Of a DNA stretch of 64,000 nt, positions 1 to 12,150 are shown in pieces. The position numbers and the translations under genes were made by a program. The DNA comes from Rugalucina vietnamica. Its lineage: Eukaryota > Mollusca > Bivalvia > Lucinida > Lucinidae. The stretch is from positions 23,583,621-23,647,620 of the forward strand of contig OZ024870.1 in assembly GCA_964017185.1 (NCBI GenBank). The letters run 5' to 3'. Below the pieces are notes generated by a model. The model was not told the origin of the DNA, did not search any database, and saw only the letters and a program-made list of their open reading frames with translations. How positions within the stretch are numbered: the stretch's first letter is position 1; each line of letters opens with the position of its first letter.

Positions 1-49
1 TCCTAAGAGTATCTATCTCTATCAGGATTTTGGCTTTCATAATGTCTCT

Positions 50-645
50 TTTCTTGTTTGTTGCTTGACCCACCGGGGTCCAACTGATGTTTTTCTTTTG
101 CTCCGGAGTCAGTAAGTTATTCGGCGCCCAGGGATCTCCATCGTCGGGCAGCTTACTCAATCTGTGAGTCCTGGTTTTTGATTCATCACGATGTTTATCA
201 TAATTTATTTTTTGTTCTTGATGATTCATTGACTAGTTAGAGATTCACGACGAGGACCGAAGAACTAACTTAATGTTATGAACCACTGCAGAAGCTGAGG
301 GTGAGGTTATGGCCATGTAAAACCGGTTTAAGCCCGTCTGTAACTTTGTGTTACTGATCGTTCCAAGGCGATACTTATGTGGTGGTTCTTTTTGTTATAT
401 GTCTTGGTGTTTAAAATTTTTGTGCTGTTGGCGCCTTATGTAAAACTATGTTTTCATACTTTTAGTTTAGTTAAGGTAACTGAGTGGCCACATATTGGGA
501 AAATAGCTGCTCATTCGGCTTGCGAAATGCTTTCATGGTATAAGTACCTGATTGTTAGTTTGGTTTTTTCCCACCTCGGTATTTAGAGTGGGAATCATTT
601 TCTGATTGCGCCTTTTCCTGATCTTTGCCTACTTATACTTTCTTT
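50..645 (+). repeat. interspersed repeat N, copy 1
   Basis: About 600 bp that recurs at 60594-61190 with the same order of blocks: a TTTTTCTTTTGCTCCGGAGT stretch, GGCGCCCAGGGATCTCCATC, a TTCATTGACTAGTTAGAGATTC stretch and a 3' block ending near CCTGATCNTTGCCTACTT. Shorter pieces occur at 36435-36590, 40670-40735, 58125-58165 and, inverted, 63815-64000. No protein match was recognised. It may be the 3' end of a retroelement or a long SINE. Confidence 0.7.
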
Positions 646-941
646 ATATGTTAATTTAATTAATTTGACGTTTGTAGGCTGTGACGGGTGTTTCCAGAAA
701 TTTCTGTTTGGACAGTGGTGCTACAGAACTGACAAAATTGCCTAGAGATATTTGTTACAATTTTACTGATTTATTAATATTTTTCTATACTTAAACTTTT
801 GATGAAGTGGTCGAAATGTGCGGAATATCAGTTTGTTTCTTTAACATCATATTGAATTACTGCTTGATTTCTCCATACTGTTAAACTTTATCTTTGATAT
901 ATTTTTTCAACTCGTGGAAATATATATTAATAATTGCCAAT

Positions 942-1148
942 ACATGTCCATGAACAGTATACCCCTCAAACCCCATTTTTTATAGTGAAACTGGGGTATA
1001 CCTATTTTAAAATTTCTTATTTTTGCTTCATATCATAGATTGTGGGTACTCGTTAGAACCGCCTCGATGATTCTAACAAGTATCCACAATCTATGATTTG
1101 TAATGAGCAAAAATAAGAAAAATATATAAAAAAAAAAGTTTTCGACTG
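942..1148 (-). mobile_element. MITE family A, truncated copy
   Basis: Begins with the family end ACATGTCCATGAACAG and carries the GGGGTATACC and GTGGGTACTCGTTAGAACCG blocks. The central palindrome is decayed (GATGATTC in place of the GGCGAGG core). The far terminal repeat is lost in an A-run. Confidence 0.8.
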
Positions 1149-1272
1149 AGAATGTATTAGTGCGCATTCAAAAACCAACAATGTATTCATACGTCGGGTA
1201 CGCCTACATCTAATCTAATGATTCACATCCAATCTAATGTGATTCAACATGATCAAAGGCTTTCAAATACGC

Positions 1273-2530
1273 CTATTAGTCCTGCAGATATCCAGCTTGA
1301 CCCGGAAATGCGGTTCAAACTTTTTTCTTGGCTGATTCTTGTTGCTTAGATGTTACCATTAAAGAATCTGACTGATGTCGCCTTGACATCGTCGAGCATT
1401 TTGAGAAAAACAAGATGGCGTCCAAGATGGCGGCTCAATATATGGGATGGTCATAATAAAGCTTCTATTTACAGTCGGGGCATATTTTATTTAGAAATGT
1501 TAGACATGATTTTATAAATTGAATGTCAAAGACCATTTCCTGCTAGCATTGTCAATTATATCAAGAATGCATCCAAGATGGCTGCCAGAATGCAATATTA
1601 AATGACAATAATCAGCGTTATCTCAAATTGGGTTTCTTTAAATACTGAAAATATTACATTTATATGTATAGCAGGTGACTGAAATATTATATTTAGCTGT
1701 AGGTGATTTTGATAAGAAGTTGTTTTCGTTTATATTTTTGGAATACAAGATGGCGTAAAAGATGGCTGTCAACTTCAAATTTGTCGCAAAGATGCTACTG
1801 AAGTTGATTTCTAAGACATTTTATTGCAAAGCCTTTAGTCAAGTTGCGATCAACATGACCTTGAAGACGGGCCGCATGAAATTTTAATGTGGTTTCCAAT
1901 TCACTAGGCCATGCTTGTTCAGAAACTTCATGATGTCACCCTGGCATCATTAAGGCATCATTGAACGTTTTGGAAAAAATCATGTTGGCGTTCGAGATGG
2001 TCGCCATAAGGAATGATATTGAACCCCAGAGTTGAATATACCCGCGGTTTTGTGTTTAATGCTCCTTTTATGTTGTAAACATCATAATAAAGATTGATCT
2101 AGGTTTTGGCACCCACATAATACATGTGTAATGATAATAATGCAAGGTGGTGACCAAGATGGCTGTCATAATCATAATACTTGTATAGGAGGAATTCTCT
2201 TATTACAACACATTCAATTGTTGCATATAACTAGTGTATTGTGTTTTAAATGCCCATTTCTTGTCATTCACATAAAAGTGAAGTCCTTTGATTTTAGTTA
2301 TGACCCTGCATTATATAAACGAAGAGAGATGGCGACCAAGATTGCCGCCATAATTATGATTTAAAAGAACATATTCTCTGATTAAAATACCATTCACGTG
2401 CTGCATATACCAAAATGTCATGTATTTGAAATGCTCATATAATATATAATGCTGTGAACAGCATGAATTAGTGTTTACTCTCATATAAAAACAATGAGCC
2501 AAGATGGTGGCCATGATGGCCGCCATAATC
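1273..2530 (+). repeat. left arm of a 3.8 kb foldback element
   Basis: The arm starts at CTATTAGTCCTGCAG and contains about seven degenerate direct repeats, 150-240 bp apart, each marked by an AAGATGGCNNCC motif (near 1414, 1570, 1750, 1996, 2152, 2327 and 2502). The outer part (1273-1440) is the reverse complement of 4925-5089, including AATCTGACTGATGTC and GGTTCAAACTTTTTT. Both arms face inward around a region holding a dead reverse transcriptase. No transposase is visible. Confidence 0.75.
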
Positions 2531-2944
2531 TTACTATATCATTACACAAGCATTAGCTTTTACAAAAGCTAGCGGTCGTTCAGCCCTATAGTTACGGGAT
2601 GAAAGGTGTAACCCTACAGGGTATCTGGTCGAACCAAAACAGAGGACATCCTTCTTTGAAGTTGAACCGGATCTATAGATACGCATGAACACGACAGCAT
2701 ATGGGTAAAAGAACATGTCTTTGGGCGAAACTCCCCAACACTTCATGTTCGCAAGATAGACATACTTAAACTCGGACGATCTAGCGGTCTCATTATGTTC
2801 ACTCTGTTCTCGGGAGGCTCTGTCGATAGAGGGCGTGATAGATCACGTTAGATGAGCCTTTGCCTTTGATATCAAACGGTAATAAGGTCTTAATGGTGTT
2901 CTCTTGAAGTCAATGCAGTAATGTGTCCTGTGTCCTGGGGACGT

Positions 2945-3650
2945 GGGCCCGGTAGATTTACAATTTCAACTTTCGGTCATGATTTCTAATCATGGAAAAG
3001 CAGTCAGTATATGCGGTCAGCAGACACAATTGCAGTTCTGTATTAGGATTAGTTTGCCTGCTTTTCGCCATCTAATGACTACTGATGATGCAGGGGCAAC
3101 AACCGGTTCTAAATCTGAATTGAGATGTGTTAAGGTCAACTCCTATATATGCGGCCATTCGTTTAACTACCACAGGTACCACACAGGCAACTACTTTACA
3201 AACTTAACTACTACAGGATTAGAAGATCTACTCACAAGTGGATCGCGTCATGGCTCTCTGAGCGCTAGTATAAAGTGGTGTTAGATGGCCAAGCCTCAGA
3301 TCCAGTACCGGTCATATCTTGTGTCACTCATGGATCGGTCTTGGAACCGGTCACGTTTTTGATTACATTCACGATCTTCCGGTCAATATCAGTTCATCTG
3401 ATCACCTGTTTGCTAACGATTGTGTTGTGTATAGAAGTATTTATTCACTCACGGATTGCAAGATTCTACAATATGGCCTAAATAGCCTTGCAAATGAGAG
3501 CCTCAGGGGAAATGAAATTTAACGTCACCAACTGTCGTTCAATAAGAAGAGAAGATGACCTCATCCATTTTTATTGAAAAATAATTTACTCTATCATTCA
3601 ATAGATCTATAAAATGCTGAATCTCGGTCTATGTGCATAAATGGTAACTT
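2945..3650 (+). pseudogene. decayed non-LTR reverse transcriptase fragment
   Basis: Conceptual translation across several frames recalls the palm of CR1/jockey-type reverse transcriptases. A stretch near 3280-3320 matches the strand before the catalytic loop (VLDGQASDPVPVIS), and 3395-3480 reads HLFANDCVVYRSIYSL, where the usual catalytic FADD is FAND. Frame shifts near 3285 and 3400 and several stops break it, so it cannot be active. It lies between the arms of the foldback element and is probably cargo or an older insertion there. Confidence 0.75.
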
Positions 3651-4589
3651 TCAAGAAAGGATGCTTACATGTACTAGAAAAGGTCAAACTGATGAAAAGC
3701 ACACGCGCTGACCATGTTCAGACCTGTGTAACAGTAGCAAGAACTAATACGAATGACTAAAGACATTTCAAGCAGAAAAGAAAACGTGTAAGCGTCATAC
3801 ACAGATGTCTATGCATTGCTCATGATAAAATTTCAAAAGTCAATGTAAACTGGAATGCATACTACCTCCCCTTGAACGTTTTTACTGCTTCCAAAGGATC
3901 AAACTTTTTTTATTATTCAACAGATAAAATCAAGGAAACGACCGCTTTGGATGATGTTATGGCAGCAACGTAGAACCATCTACGTCAGATATATTGCTTG
4001 ATGTGAAAATGGTGAACAATAGCTAAAACTCCCACGCTTACGGCATATTACCACCAAAAAGTAGCAATATTTGTAAGGATGAGTAGACAGTATCGAGATA
4101 TTGCTAACATCAACAATGAAACATGGAGCTCTGAATGATTTTCCATAAAGCTGATAACAAATATATATTTGCAATATGCTAGGCAAAACCTTGATCATTT
4201 TGTGAAAGTTGAACATGTAATTGGCTATTTATGTTATAACTTATGCTATTTTAGCCTCACTATGCTGAATATAACTTCAAGATATGTGCATATTCAAGAA
4301 ATGCCACTGCCATAGGGAAATGTTCGTCTTCCTGTATTTGGTGGTTATTTTTTGTTTTATACTCCAATCAACAGCTAACAAGGTCATGTGGAGCCGAGAC
4401 TTCAGTTTAAAGTCTCATTCAAAAGACTGGAAAAGCCAAGGCTTGAACCTAAGACACCTGACATACATGTCAATAGCTTAATCATAACACAACAGAAACT
4501 TATAACTGTGGATCCTGCTTTTGATACGGTCTAGAAATACCTTAAATAAATAGCAAAATACGTATGCTAGCCAAGCACATATGGTTGTT

Positions 4590-5089
4590 GCCATACAGAA
4601 ACAGCCATCTTAGATGACACCTTAGTTTCAGAGTGTTCTAATAATGGTCATAAGTCATATCCGCACATGACAATACAATATAAAATTAACTTACAATATA
4701 AAATGAAGACAAAACAAACAAGTAATGCGCATTACATTCTATTCTATGCAAAAATTCCATTTGGCGGCCATCTTGGATGCCATGCTTATTTTAAAAAAGA
4801 ATCATTTTAGGTATGTGATTAATCAGGCAACTTCAAATGTATGTTTTAACAGCCAAATGAGGCAAATAGAAACAAGTATTAAAGCCCTAGGCATAGCAAA
4901 ACAAGTGATAACATATATTTGGCGGCCATTCTAGACGCCATCTTGAATATCTAAAAATGCTCAATGAAGACAAGGTGACATCAGTCAGATTCTCGAAGGT
5001 CTTGGCTACAAAAATCAGTCAAGAAAAAAAGTTTGAACCCTATTTTCGGGTTCCGATAAAATACCCCATAAATCTGCAGGACTATATAG
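4590..5089 (-). repeat. right arm of the foldback element
   Basis: Inverted counterpart of 1273-2530. It ends in CTGCAGGACTATATAG and carries three GGCNGCCATCTT motifs (near 4604, 4745 and 4920), the reverse complement of the left-arm repeat motif. It is shorter than the left arm, so one arm has lost or gained units. Confidence 0.75.
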
Positions 5090-5139
5090 ACATGTATTGC
5101 CTATATACATACACATACTTAACTGAACAGAAATGCGGA

Positions 5140-5583
5140 GACAGGTGGACAGGCGGAAAAGGGTACAAAGGAGAACGAACACGGGGAGACGAAGACAAGT
5201 GAACAGGTAGAAAAAGAGACAGGTAGACAGGCAGAGGAAGGCATGCAGACAAGTGGACATGTAAACAGGTGGACAGGTAGATAGACTGACAGGTGTACAT
5301 TCGACAGAAGGAAATAGACACTGGAAGACATGAAGACAAGTGGACGAGTAGACAGGTGGAGAGACAGACAGGTGGCCAGGTAGACAATAGACAGATAGAA
5401 ACGGACACTGGAAGACATGTAGGCAAGTTGACAATAGACAGGTGGACAGGTGAACAGCAAAGACATGGAAAAGGGACACTGGAAGACACGAAGACAAGTG
5501 GACGGGTAGACAGGTGGACAGAAGGACAGGAAGACAAGTGGACAGGTGGACAGGTAGACAGGTGGACAGTAGACATATACACA
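5140..5583 (+). repeat. minisatellite of ACAGGTGGACAG type
   Basis: Degenerate tandem array of 8- and 12-base words such as GACAGGTG and GACAGGTA, with some higher-order copies (AAGACAAGTGGAC recurs about every 130 bases). The same array reappears inverted at 7500-7665. Long open frames on both strands here are products of the repeat, not genes. Confidence 0.9.
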
Positions 5584-5690
5584 GTGTATATCCGAGCGTA
5601 TGCAGAACAGACGGTTACGGAACGGACAGACGTTTACAGGAGCACTCGCTTTTTCGCGCCAAAAATGTTGTATTACAGTTTTTCATCCAA
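5584..5690 (+). repeat. unique inverted repeat next to the minisatellite
   Basis: TATATCCGAGCGTATGCAG, the GAACAGACGGTTACGGAACG block, and a TTTTTCGCGCCAAAAATG block are repeated as reverse complement at 7408-7495. Together with the flanking minisatellites this makes a 2.5 kb structure with mirrored ends, a probable DNA element of about 5140-7665. Related inner words (GTTACGGNGCGGAACAG) occur at 5818-5935 and, inverted, at 6985-7075. Confidence 0.75.
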
Positions 5691-6126
5691 AACTGTACGC
5701 TTCGAATGTATTGTTATATCGGCCTTGCATGTCCATCTACTATCTTCCAAAACACCATAATTTCCGGCATGGAAGCCTTGTAGTTTAAGCAGAATTTTGT
5801 TGCTTAGCAACAAAAACATTACGGAGCGGAACAGTCTACAGATTCGCTTATGTTACGGGGCGGAACAGACGTAGCCTTCGAAAAAACAGACGAATCAGCA
5901 TACGGAGCGGTCACAGACGGCCATGAATACTACATGAACAACACTGTGATGTCAAATATAACACTTTGCGGCAACCGTCTGTATTGTAGCACTCGAACGT
6001 GACCAGATGGAATACACCTGGTGACCTGGATCAGCATCGTACATTTATCAGAATAGCATCGACTATGTTGTGAAAACAAAAAGTTGTTTGGGGGCAAACG
6101 GCAGATCAGAGAGAGGGGGGGAGAGG

Positions 6127-6200
6127 TCCCGATAGCTCAGTGGTAAAAGCGCCCGCTTCGGGGGAGAGGTGTCGTGGGTTCGCCCAGGCCGCGCCATATC
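6127..6200 (+). repeat. tRNA-derived SINE head
   Basis: The stretch has an A box (TAGCTCAGTGGTAAAAGCG) and a B box (GTGGGTTCGCCC) at tRNA-like spacing, between a CCCGAT start and a GGCCGCGCC end. The anticodon stem does not pair properly, so it is not a functional tRNA. The sequence type (GCGCCCGCTTCGGG) is common in invertebrate SINEs. It sits inside the 5140-7665 composite. Confidence 0.7.
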
Positions 6201-6215
6201 AAATGCGTTAAAATG

Positions 6216-7400
6216 GTACCAATGGCTTCCTTGGTGCTCAGCATCACGAGGCAATCACGGCTTTTCTTCTCCTTTAAATATAGTATCACTAATAGTGCAT
6301 ATCTAACAATAAATTCTAAAATAAAAGACTGAAAAAAGTCTGAAAAGGTCCGATAATAAGACTCATGTCTGTTTTAACCGGAGGTCTATATGGAAGACTG
6401 GCATTCGTGCTGAATACGTTAGTAATATAGAGACCCTAGAATTTCGGTCAAAGGAAAAGGTTCCCTGTTTGCATACTCAGTCCTTAAGCAAAGTCATCAA
6501 GCGAACACCCACCTCCGTACACACCGGCGGGAGTACTCTCCAAAGCATCGGTCATATATTCCAAAGTCTTTCCATATATGAATGATGCGTGAGAATCAGC
6601 CAAGACGCCGCAAAATGGAGCTTGCGGCGGGAGATAAAATCTTTGGCGTGATTTGTAAGCATATATGATTCTGTCATGCATCTTACTTATTTGATTTACT
6701 CGCAGTTTATTACTATTTAGCCATGCTTGTGCATATTAACACGATGAAGCATCGGAATATGAACATGATGAAGCATCGAATGAATCCATGTTGGCATTTC
6801 ATATGTATTTCTCCCTATGAATGTGGTGAAATATTTGCTAAGCAGGATGGTGAGGAGCAGATGGACAGACAGACGCTGGGTCTGTAAAAATTCCGCTGTC
6901 TATAGTGAATAAGAAAGCTCGAGTGAGCTAAAACATGTTTGCATCTTACATTTCTACTATACAGCGTCTGTTTCTATCCGTATTCTAAAGCTCGCCTACG
7001 TCTGTTCCGTTTCGTATGGAAATGCGTCATTTCGTCTGTTCCGCTCCGTAACAAACGACTGTACCGCCCCGTAACCATGAAATTACCATACGCTTCAGAA
7101 AAAAAAACAAATCTTGGCTATTTTTACTGGATAACATATAAAATATTTAATGTCTGGTGGTTCAGGACATATTTAACTACATACGGACTAAATCCAAAAG
7201 GTTGACAATGGCTTATTTTGCAAGCAATCTCGACACACAGCCAAAAAAATACAAAATATGCCATTTTTCACACGCCTTGGGCAGTTATGGCGAACCCCCT
7301 GAAAAATCATTGTGCTTTTGAGCACAGACAACTAGACGGGTATGTATGCAACACATCTGCTCTAGTTTGGTCTCAATATTTGCATTAGTCACTTTAAAAG
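6216..7400. other. interior of the composite element; no gene seen
   Basis: Unique-looking AT-rich sequence between the SINE head and the right inverted repeat. Short open frames on both strands show no recognisable domain or codon bias. Only the inner inverted words near 6985-7075 link it to the left side. Confidence 0.45.
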
Positions 7401-7407
7401 AACGCAA

Positions 7408-7665
7408 AAACATTTTTGGCGCGAAAAAGCGCGTGCTCCTGTAAACGTCTGTCCGTTCCGTAACCGTCTGTTCTGCATACGCTCGGATATACACTGTGAT
7501 ATAGAAAGAGACACTAGAAGACAAGGAGATAAGTGGACAAGTAGACAGGTGTCCCTTTCTATCTGTCTACTGCCCACCTGTTTACATGTCTACCTGTCCA
7601 CCTGTCTACCTGTATTCTGTCTACCTGTGCACCTGTCTACCTGTCTACCTGTACAACTCAACAAG
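7408..7665 (-). repeat. right inverted repeat and minisatellite of the composite
   Basis: 7408-7495 is the reverse complement of 5584-5690, and 7500-7665 (TCTACCTGTCCACCTGTC type) is the reverse complement of the minisatellite at 5140-5583. The mirrored order, minisatellite outermost and unique block inside, indicates one structure rather than two chance arrays. Confidence 0.8.
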
Positions 7666-8391
7666 TTTCTGAAAAAATGACCAAATAACCCAATCAACGT
7701 CCGCATAGGAACTATTTCACGGGGTCTATTCTTCAAGCCAATATGCTCGGGAGTTGTGCTGGTTAAGGTCAGTTTAGTCTGGTGTTTCATTGTTTTCTTC
7801 AAAAAATGAAAAAAATATAAGAACTTAGGTCAGCAATGTACATTTTTTGAAGTGCAGTCTCTAGATACATGTTAAAACATCAAATTAACATTAACAAATC
7901 TTTGCAAAAGTTTGAGAAGCGCTCAGCGGAAATGTTCAAAGCTCATAAAAGTGCGACCCTCATCCACGAGAAGATAAACTAGCGGTACATTTTGGTTGAT
8001 TTGTCGACACACTTGTGATTTTGAGCAGATTGCTGAAGGTGAGTACACTTGTTAGTCTTCAATGATTTATATATTCAAGAAATAACATGTCATTTTGCTT
8101 TGGAGGAAGAACAGCATGTAAACATGTAACGTATAAGAATAAAATGTAAGGGTGCTGTGAATGCAAAGCACAAAATCATGGGTTGTGAGATATATTTCCA
8201 AAAACATGAAACTGTTAAGTTTTCGTTATTATTGAGATTCGTTCGTGATATGGATTCTTTTAACAGGCAATACCATAATTAATATGTGCAGTTGCACACA
8301 TTAAGACTTTCGTTAAATTGTTACTGTAGATCGAAGAGTAATAGGCGTTGTACATGTAAGCATTACAACTAATTTATACGATTAACAATTA

Positions 8392-8946
8392 TGCCTAGAT
8401 TACATTTGCACCGATCATCGTACAATTTTCGGACAGCGATTTTTCCTACGATTTTAGACATCGGAAGTGATCGTTAGCTACGACGTATGTGTTAACAATT
8501 CAACGATTTCTTGCTCTGGCTTTCGTCGATGTTTTGAGCCAGAACCTATGGAGATCGTATGGAAATCGTGGGGTATCCGCACTCTTTAATTGGAAATCGT
8601 ACGGAGCCCGTGCGATGTCCGTGAGGAGTCGCTATGATTTCTGACTGAGCCCTTGCGGTCTCCCTACGATCGCCGAGCTATTTTTTGTCCATAAATTATC
8701 ATAATAAATCTTGCGGCGATCGTACGATCATCGCAGTGTCTACGTACGGCGCGCGCTCGACGTGTCTACGGGCTACGGTTTTGCGATTTTTAAAAATTTG
8801 TAAAAGTGCAGACTATTACAAATTCGTAGAGGCTATGATGATCGTTAGAACATCGTAGGGTCATCCTGCGGATACCGGACGAAAATGCCAAAATTGGCAT
8901 TGTGCGATTATCGCACGATAATCGTAGGCCAAATGTAACCTATGCA
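8392..8946 (+). mobile_element. CGTACGAT-rich inverted-repeat element G, copy 1
   Basis: The termini are inverted repeats: TATGCCTAGATTACATTTGC at the left and GCCAAATGTAACCTATGCA at the right. The interior is unusually rich in CGTACGAT, CGATCGTA and CTACGAT words. A second, left-truncated copy in gene P ends at 57276 with the matching CAAATGTAACTTAGGCAT. It has no coding capacity and is probably a non-autonomous DNA transposon. Confidence 0.7.
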
Positions 8947-9080
8947 TTAGTCATAGTAGTCATTGATGTGAGGATGAGTTGGGCATTACGTCCACTGGAT
9001 AATCTAGGTCGATCGGAGGCAAGACCTAGGTTAAAAGTCCCGTTCGAAACACTGAAGAAGCACGAGATTAAATCAACGAT

Positions 9081-9427
9081 GGGCGGCCCCCGTGGCCGAG
9101 TGGTTAAGGTCGCTGACTTCAGTGCTCTTAATCATTCGATCATCTCACCGCTGTGGGTTCGCACCTCGCTCGGGGCACGAGTCGGTAAATAGCTATTCAT
9201 AGCTAATGTTATAAATGTTTAAACTACCCGACTTAAAATAAATTTTGACTTTGACTTTTGACTTTGAGTCACATGTGTGGCAAGCCAAGTTCTGCTTGCG
9301 GGTGTGTCAGGTGGTTTTTCCCCGGGTACTCCGGTTTTCGCCCCACCTACCGATTGATTCGTCTCGATATGAGTGAAAAAGCTTGAAAGGGACGTAAAAC
9401 TGAATCAAAAAAAAAAAGAAGAAAAAG

Positions 9428-9474
<47 letters not shown>

Positions 9475-9486
9475 AAGAAAAAAAGA
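9081..9486 (+). repeat. tRNA-Leu/Ser-like SINE with poly(A) tail
   Basis: The head reads GGCCCCCGTGGCCGAGTGGTTA (A box) and GTGGGTTCGCACC (B box), then a TTGACTTTGACTTTTGACT stretch, then a body with TCAGGTGGTTTTTCCCCGGG, ending in a long A-tract (9409-9486) with scattered G. The same body and head occur inverted at 40185-40330. Confidence 0.75.
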
Positions 9487-9499
9487 ATCAACGATGATT

Positions 9500-10460
9500 G
9501 AATCAATCATTACAAAATAAGGTTTTTGACTCCGCCTTAGCTGTTGACTGGGACGTGAAGCATCAATTCAAACAAACAAACTTTTCAAAGTAGGCTTCTA
9601 TGAACTAAATGCTATCACGCACATGCAAAAAATACACTAAAACACTATTTGGCATATGCGAAATGTTAGTTTTCTCACGACGCAACTCATTCAGTATATT
9701 TTAGAGATGTCTTGTAATGTCATTTGCCCGCTTTGTGCCTGTGTGTAGATTTAATTTTCAATTATGTATATTCCTGGACATTCTGATCCACAGATTTACT
9801 TTCCTTGTGGTCGTATAAACATGTTTGCAACATGCATGGTTGGAAACCTCTAACTGTTAGTCGATGTCAATAAGAATCGGACTCGCTATCGCTCGAGATA
9901 ATGTGCCCGGTCTTCATAAAATTTCAACATACTTTGTTTTTGGTTAGAGGGGCACAGAAATTGCCCAGTACCGTGTGCGACGTCAATCAATTTCATCTTC
10001 CACATCACTTTCCACCTCGTCCACTGATTCATCATGTTTAAAAATTTCGATTTCAGTGTTCCAGTTCATTTGGGGGACTAAACCAGGGCGACTTCTCCTC
10101 ATGCGCATGTGCTTTTTTCCCGTTGTCAAGTTGATCCTCTTTCTTTAAGGCATGTTTATCATCTAGGACAGAGTATTTCATATAAAAACACCAAAAACAA
10201 TTCAACTTAATTTCAAACCACATTAAAACAATCGCCAGTTGAATAGACTAGACTCATTTTCTACTACACAACTGACCCATTCAATGAGAACAATCTATTT
10301 CTTAACTGAGCAAATCATGCGCCCTGCATACGACATATTATTTGCCACAAATGTACACGGGGAATATTATGTAGGATATGAATAGACGCGTTATCTGAGT
10401 ACGTGTTATACATAAACAGGGTTAGCAAGCACTTCGCAACTATTTCCTATGCAACGGTGT
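9500..10460. other. no gene or known repeat recognised
   Basis: AT-rich sequence with stops in all frames. I see no splice-flanked domain, hairpin element or tandem array in it. Confidence 0.4.
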
Positions 10461-10464
10461 GTTA

Positions 10465-10496
<32 letters not shown>

Positions 10497-10548
10497 AGGA
10501 GCTGCCTCTGAAAGCAACCCGCCGTTGCTAAGGAATAAGGAAGATAAA

Positions 10549-10779
10549 ATGGCGTCATCATTATCTCAAGGGTTTGCGTTATGCAGCTCACGCCAGAATT
10601 ACGAGGAACCATTTTATGTTTTGGGATGGGATAAGATTCTTGTTAAGCTTTTTAAGCGAATATGTCTCTCTACCACTATAAACAAGCTCAATTATTTCAA
10701 ATTTGAGAGTGGTTGCGATTGCATAAGCAATTTCAGTACCTGGTACAGTGTCTGTCAGATTGCACGTCTACCGTACTAA
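10549..10779 (+). CDS. doubtful 76-codon open frame
   Basis: The ATG at 10549 has a fair start context (AAAATGG) and the frame begins MASSLSQGFALCSSRQNYEE. The first 40 residues look protein-like; the rest does not resemble a known domain. An A-run at 10467-10495 lies just upstream. I recognise no family and see no clear donor site. It could be a first exon, part of a retrocopy or chance. Confidence 0.2.
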   Translation: MASSLSQGFALCSSRQNYEEPFYVLGWDKILVKLFKRICLSTTINKLNYFKFESGCDCISNFSTWYSVCQIARLPY

Positions 10780-11689
10780 AGCGTCTTAACATTCACGGCC
10801 ACCCGAAAAAATGTGCTTATACCAAGATTTTTTATTTTGGACTCTCTTTCGTGAAGCGATTTCGATTGCCAGGAATGTGTGTACTGGTTATATTTGTTTG
10901 TGGGTCGAATCGGACAATGTCCGGTGCATAAATATTCAAAATGTAAGACAAACTTGTGAATCTGGCCGAAACTTTTACATCAAAACAGCCACGTATCGAA
11001 ACTTTGAACATCAAAATCTAGTTTCCTATTGCATATTCGCCACTCTAGTTTTGATTTCTACTAGCGTTTGCAAATTCTCTTGAGACTGCACATCAGGATT
11101 TTATTCAAAATCAAAAGATAAAACAGTAATAATGCAACTTACCGGTTCACCTGTCTACTCCATTTCTTTGTTTACATTCAGTTTCTCAAATCCACTACCG
11201 GAACCTGCTTATACCTGGACGACACCAGATTATAGAGGCTTAGAGAATAGACCCCGTGTATTTAGGTCTTATTTTATACTTGATTTTATTTTATACAGTA
11301 CAATTTTCTACTGTTACTTCCTGATATTAGAACTTATTGTAAAGATCTGTCAAAAATTCACACTAAACGTCAAATAAAGACCTCGTAAAACTGTTCGTCT
11401 TCACTTGAATTAAATTTATTTAACTTGTGCTGTTCCATTCGGTACATGTGCTTTAATGTAACACAAGGATCACTTTTCAACATTGTTCCAGAAGGATAAT
11501 TTCCATTTTTTTTTAGAATATTGGCTTCTTATATTGATTCTATTTATAATTTTGAAGGTTTTGAATTGTTATCCTTTTCAATTATTAAGTATTTCTTTTC
11601 CAAAAGTGTTTCAATTCTTAAGTTAAGTAATAATTATATTTTGCTTGAATAATTAAAACGTAACACACACTAAGTTGTTGTTTTTCTTT

Positions 11690-11850
11690 ACTGTTCTCGG
11701 TTTCATTCTATTTGTATTTGTATGGTATGCTTATATTCTTTTTGTATTTGCATGACATTCTAATCTTTGATTCTATTTGAATTTGTATGGCATGCTAGTC
11801 TTTGATTCTATTTGTATTTGTATGACATTCTAATCTTTCATTCTATACTG
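11690..11850 (+). repeat. ~48-bp minisatellite, array 1
   Basis: Tandem units of TTGTATTTGTATGGCATGCT followed by AATCTTTGATTCTAT, repeated about three times. The same unit forms array 2 at 12740-12890. Confidence 0.75.
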
Positions 11851-11934
11851 ACTGCCAAAAGAAGCGCTACAGATGTTACTTTAAATGACGTAATCAAATG
11901 TAGTGCTTATGCTGTTGTGACGCAACGAATAACC

Positions 11935-12150
11935 CTGAGATCTTTGTTGGCCGTCGGTGGTTAAAGACCTACTTCAGAAGAAGTTTAAAGTGGTACCACT
12001 GTTTATTCGGTTAATGAACCCTAATGGTGCAAAATGATCCTTAGATCAAAGGACTGTCATAATGAGGTGATTATCACATCTCTGTTGGGAGTCATAAAGA
12101 GGCCCCTAAAGGATAATACCTGTAGTTCCACTGTTTAATGATTTTATGTC
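11935..12150 (+). repeat. interspersed repeat Q, copy 1
   Basis: Contains GTACCACTGTTTATTCG, ATCAAAGGACTGTCAT, GAGGTGATTNTCACAT and AGGCCCCTAAAG blocks, which recur in order at 49700-50090. Here it is uninterrupted, while the second copy holds a family B MITE. Confidence 0.65.

Noticed and set aside
5015..5760. Overlapping open frames of 115-166 codons on both strands
   Set aside because: They lie in the GACAGGTG minisatellite; low complexity and no domain.
6127..6200. Possible tRNA gene on the plus strand
   Set aside because: A and B boxes are present but the anticodon stem and acceptor stem do not pair.
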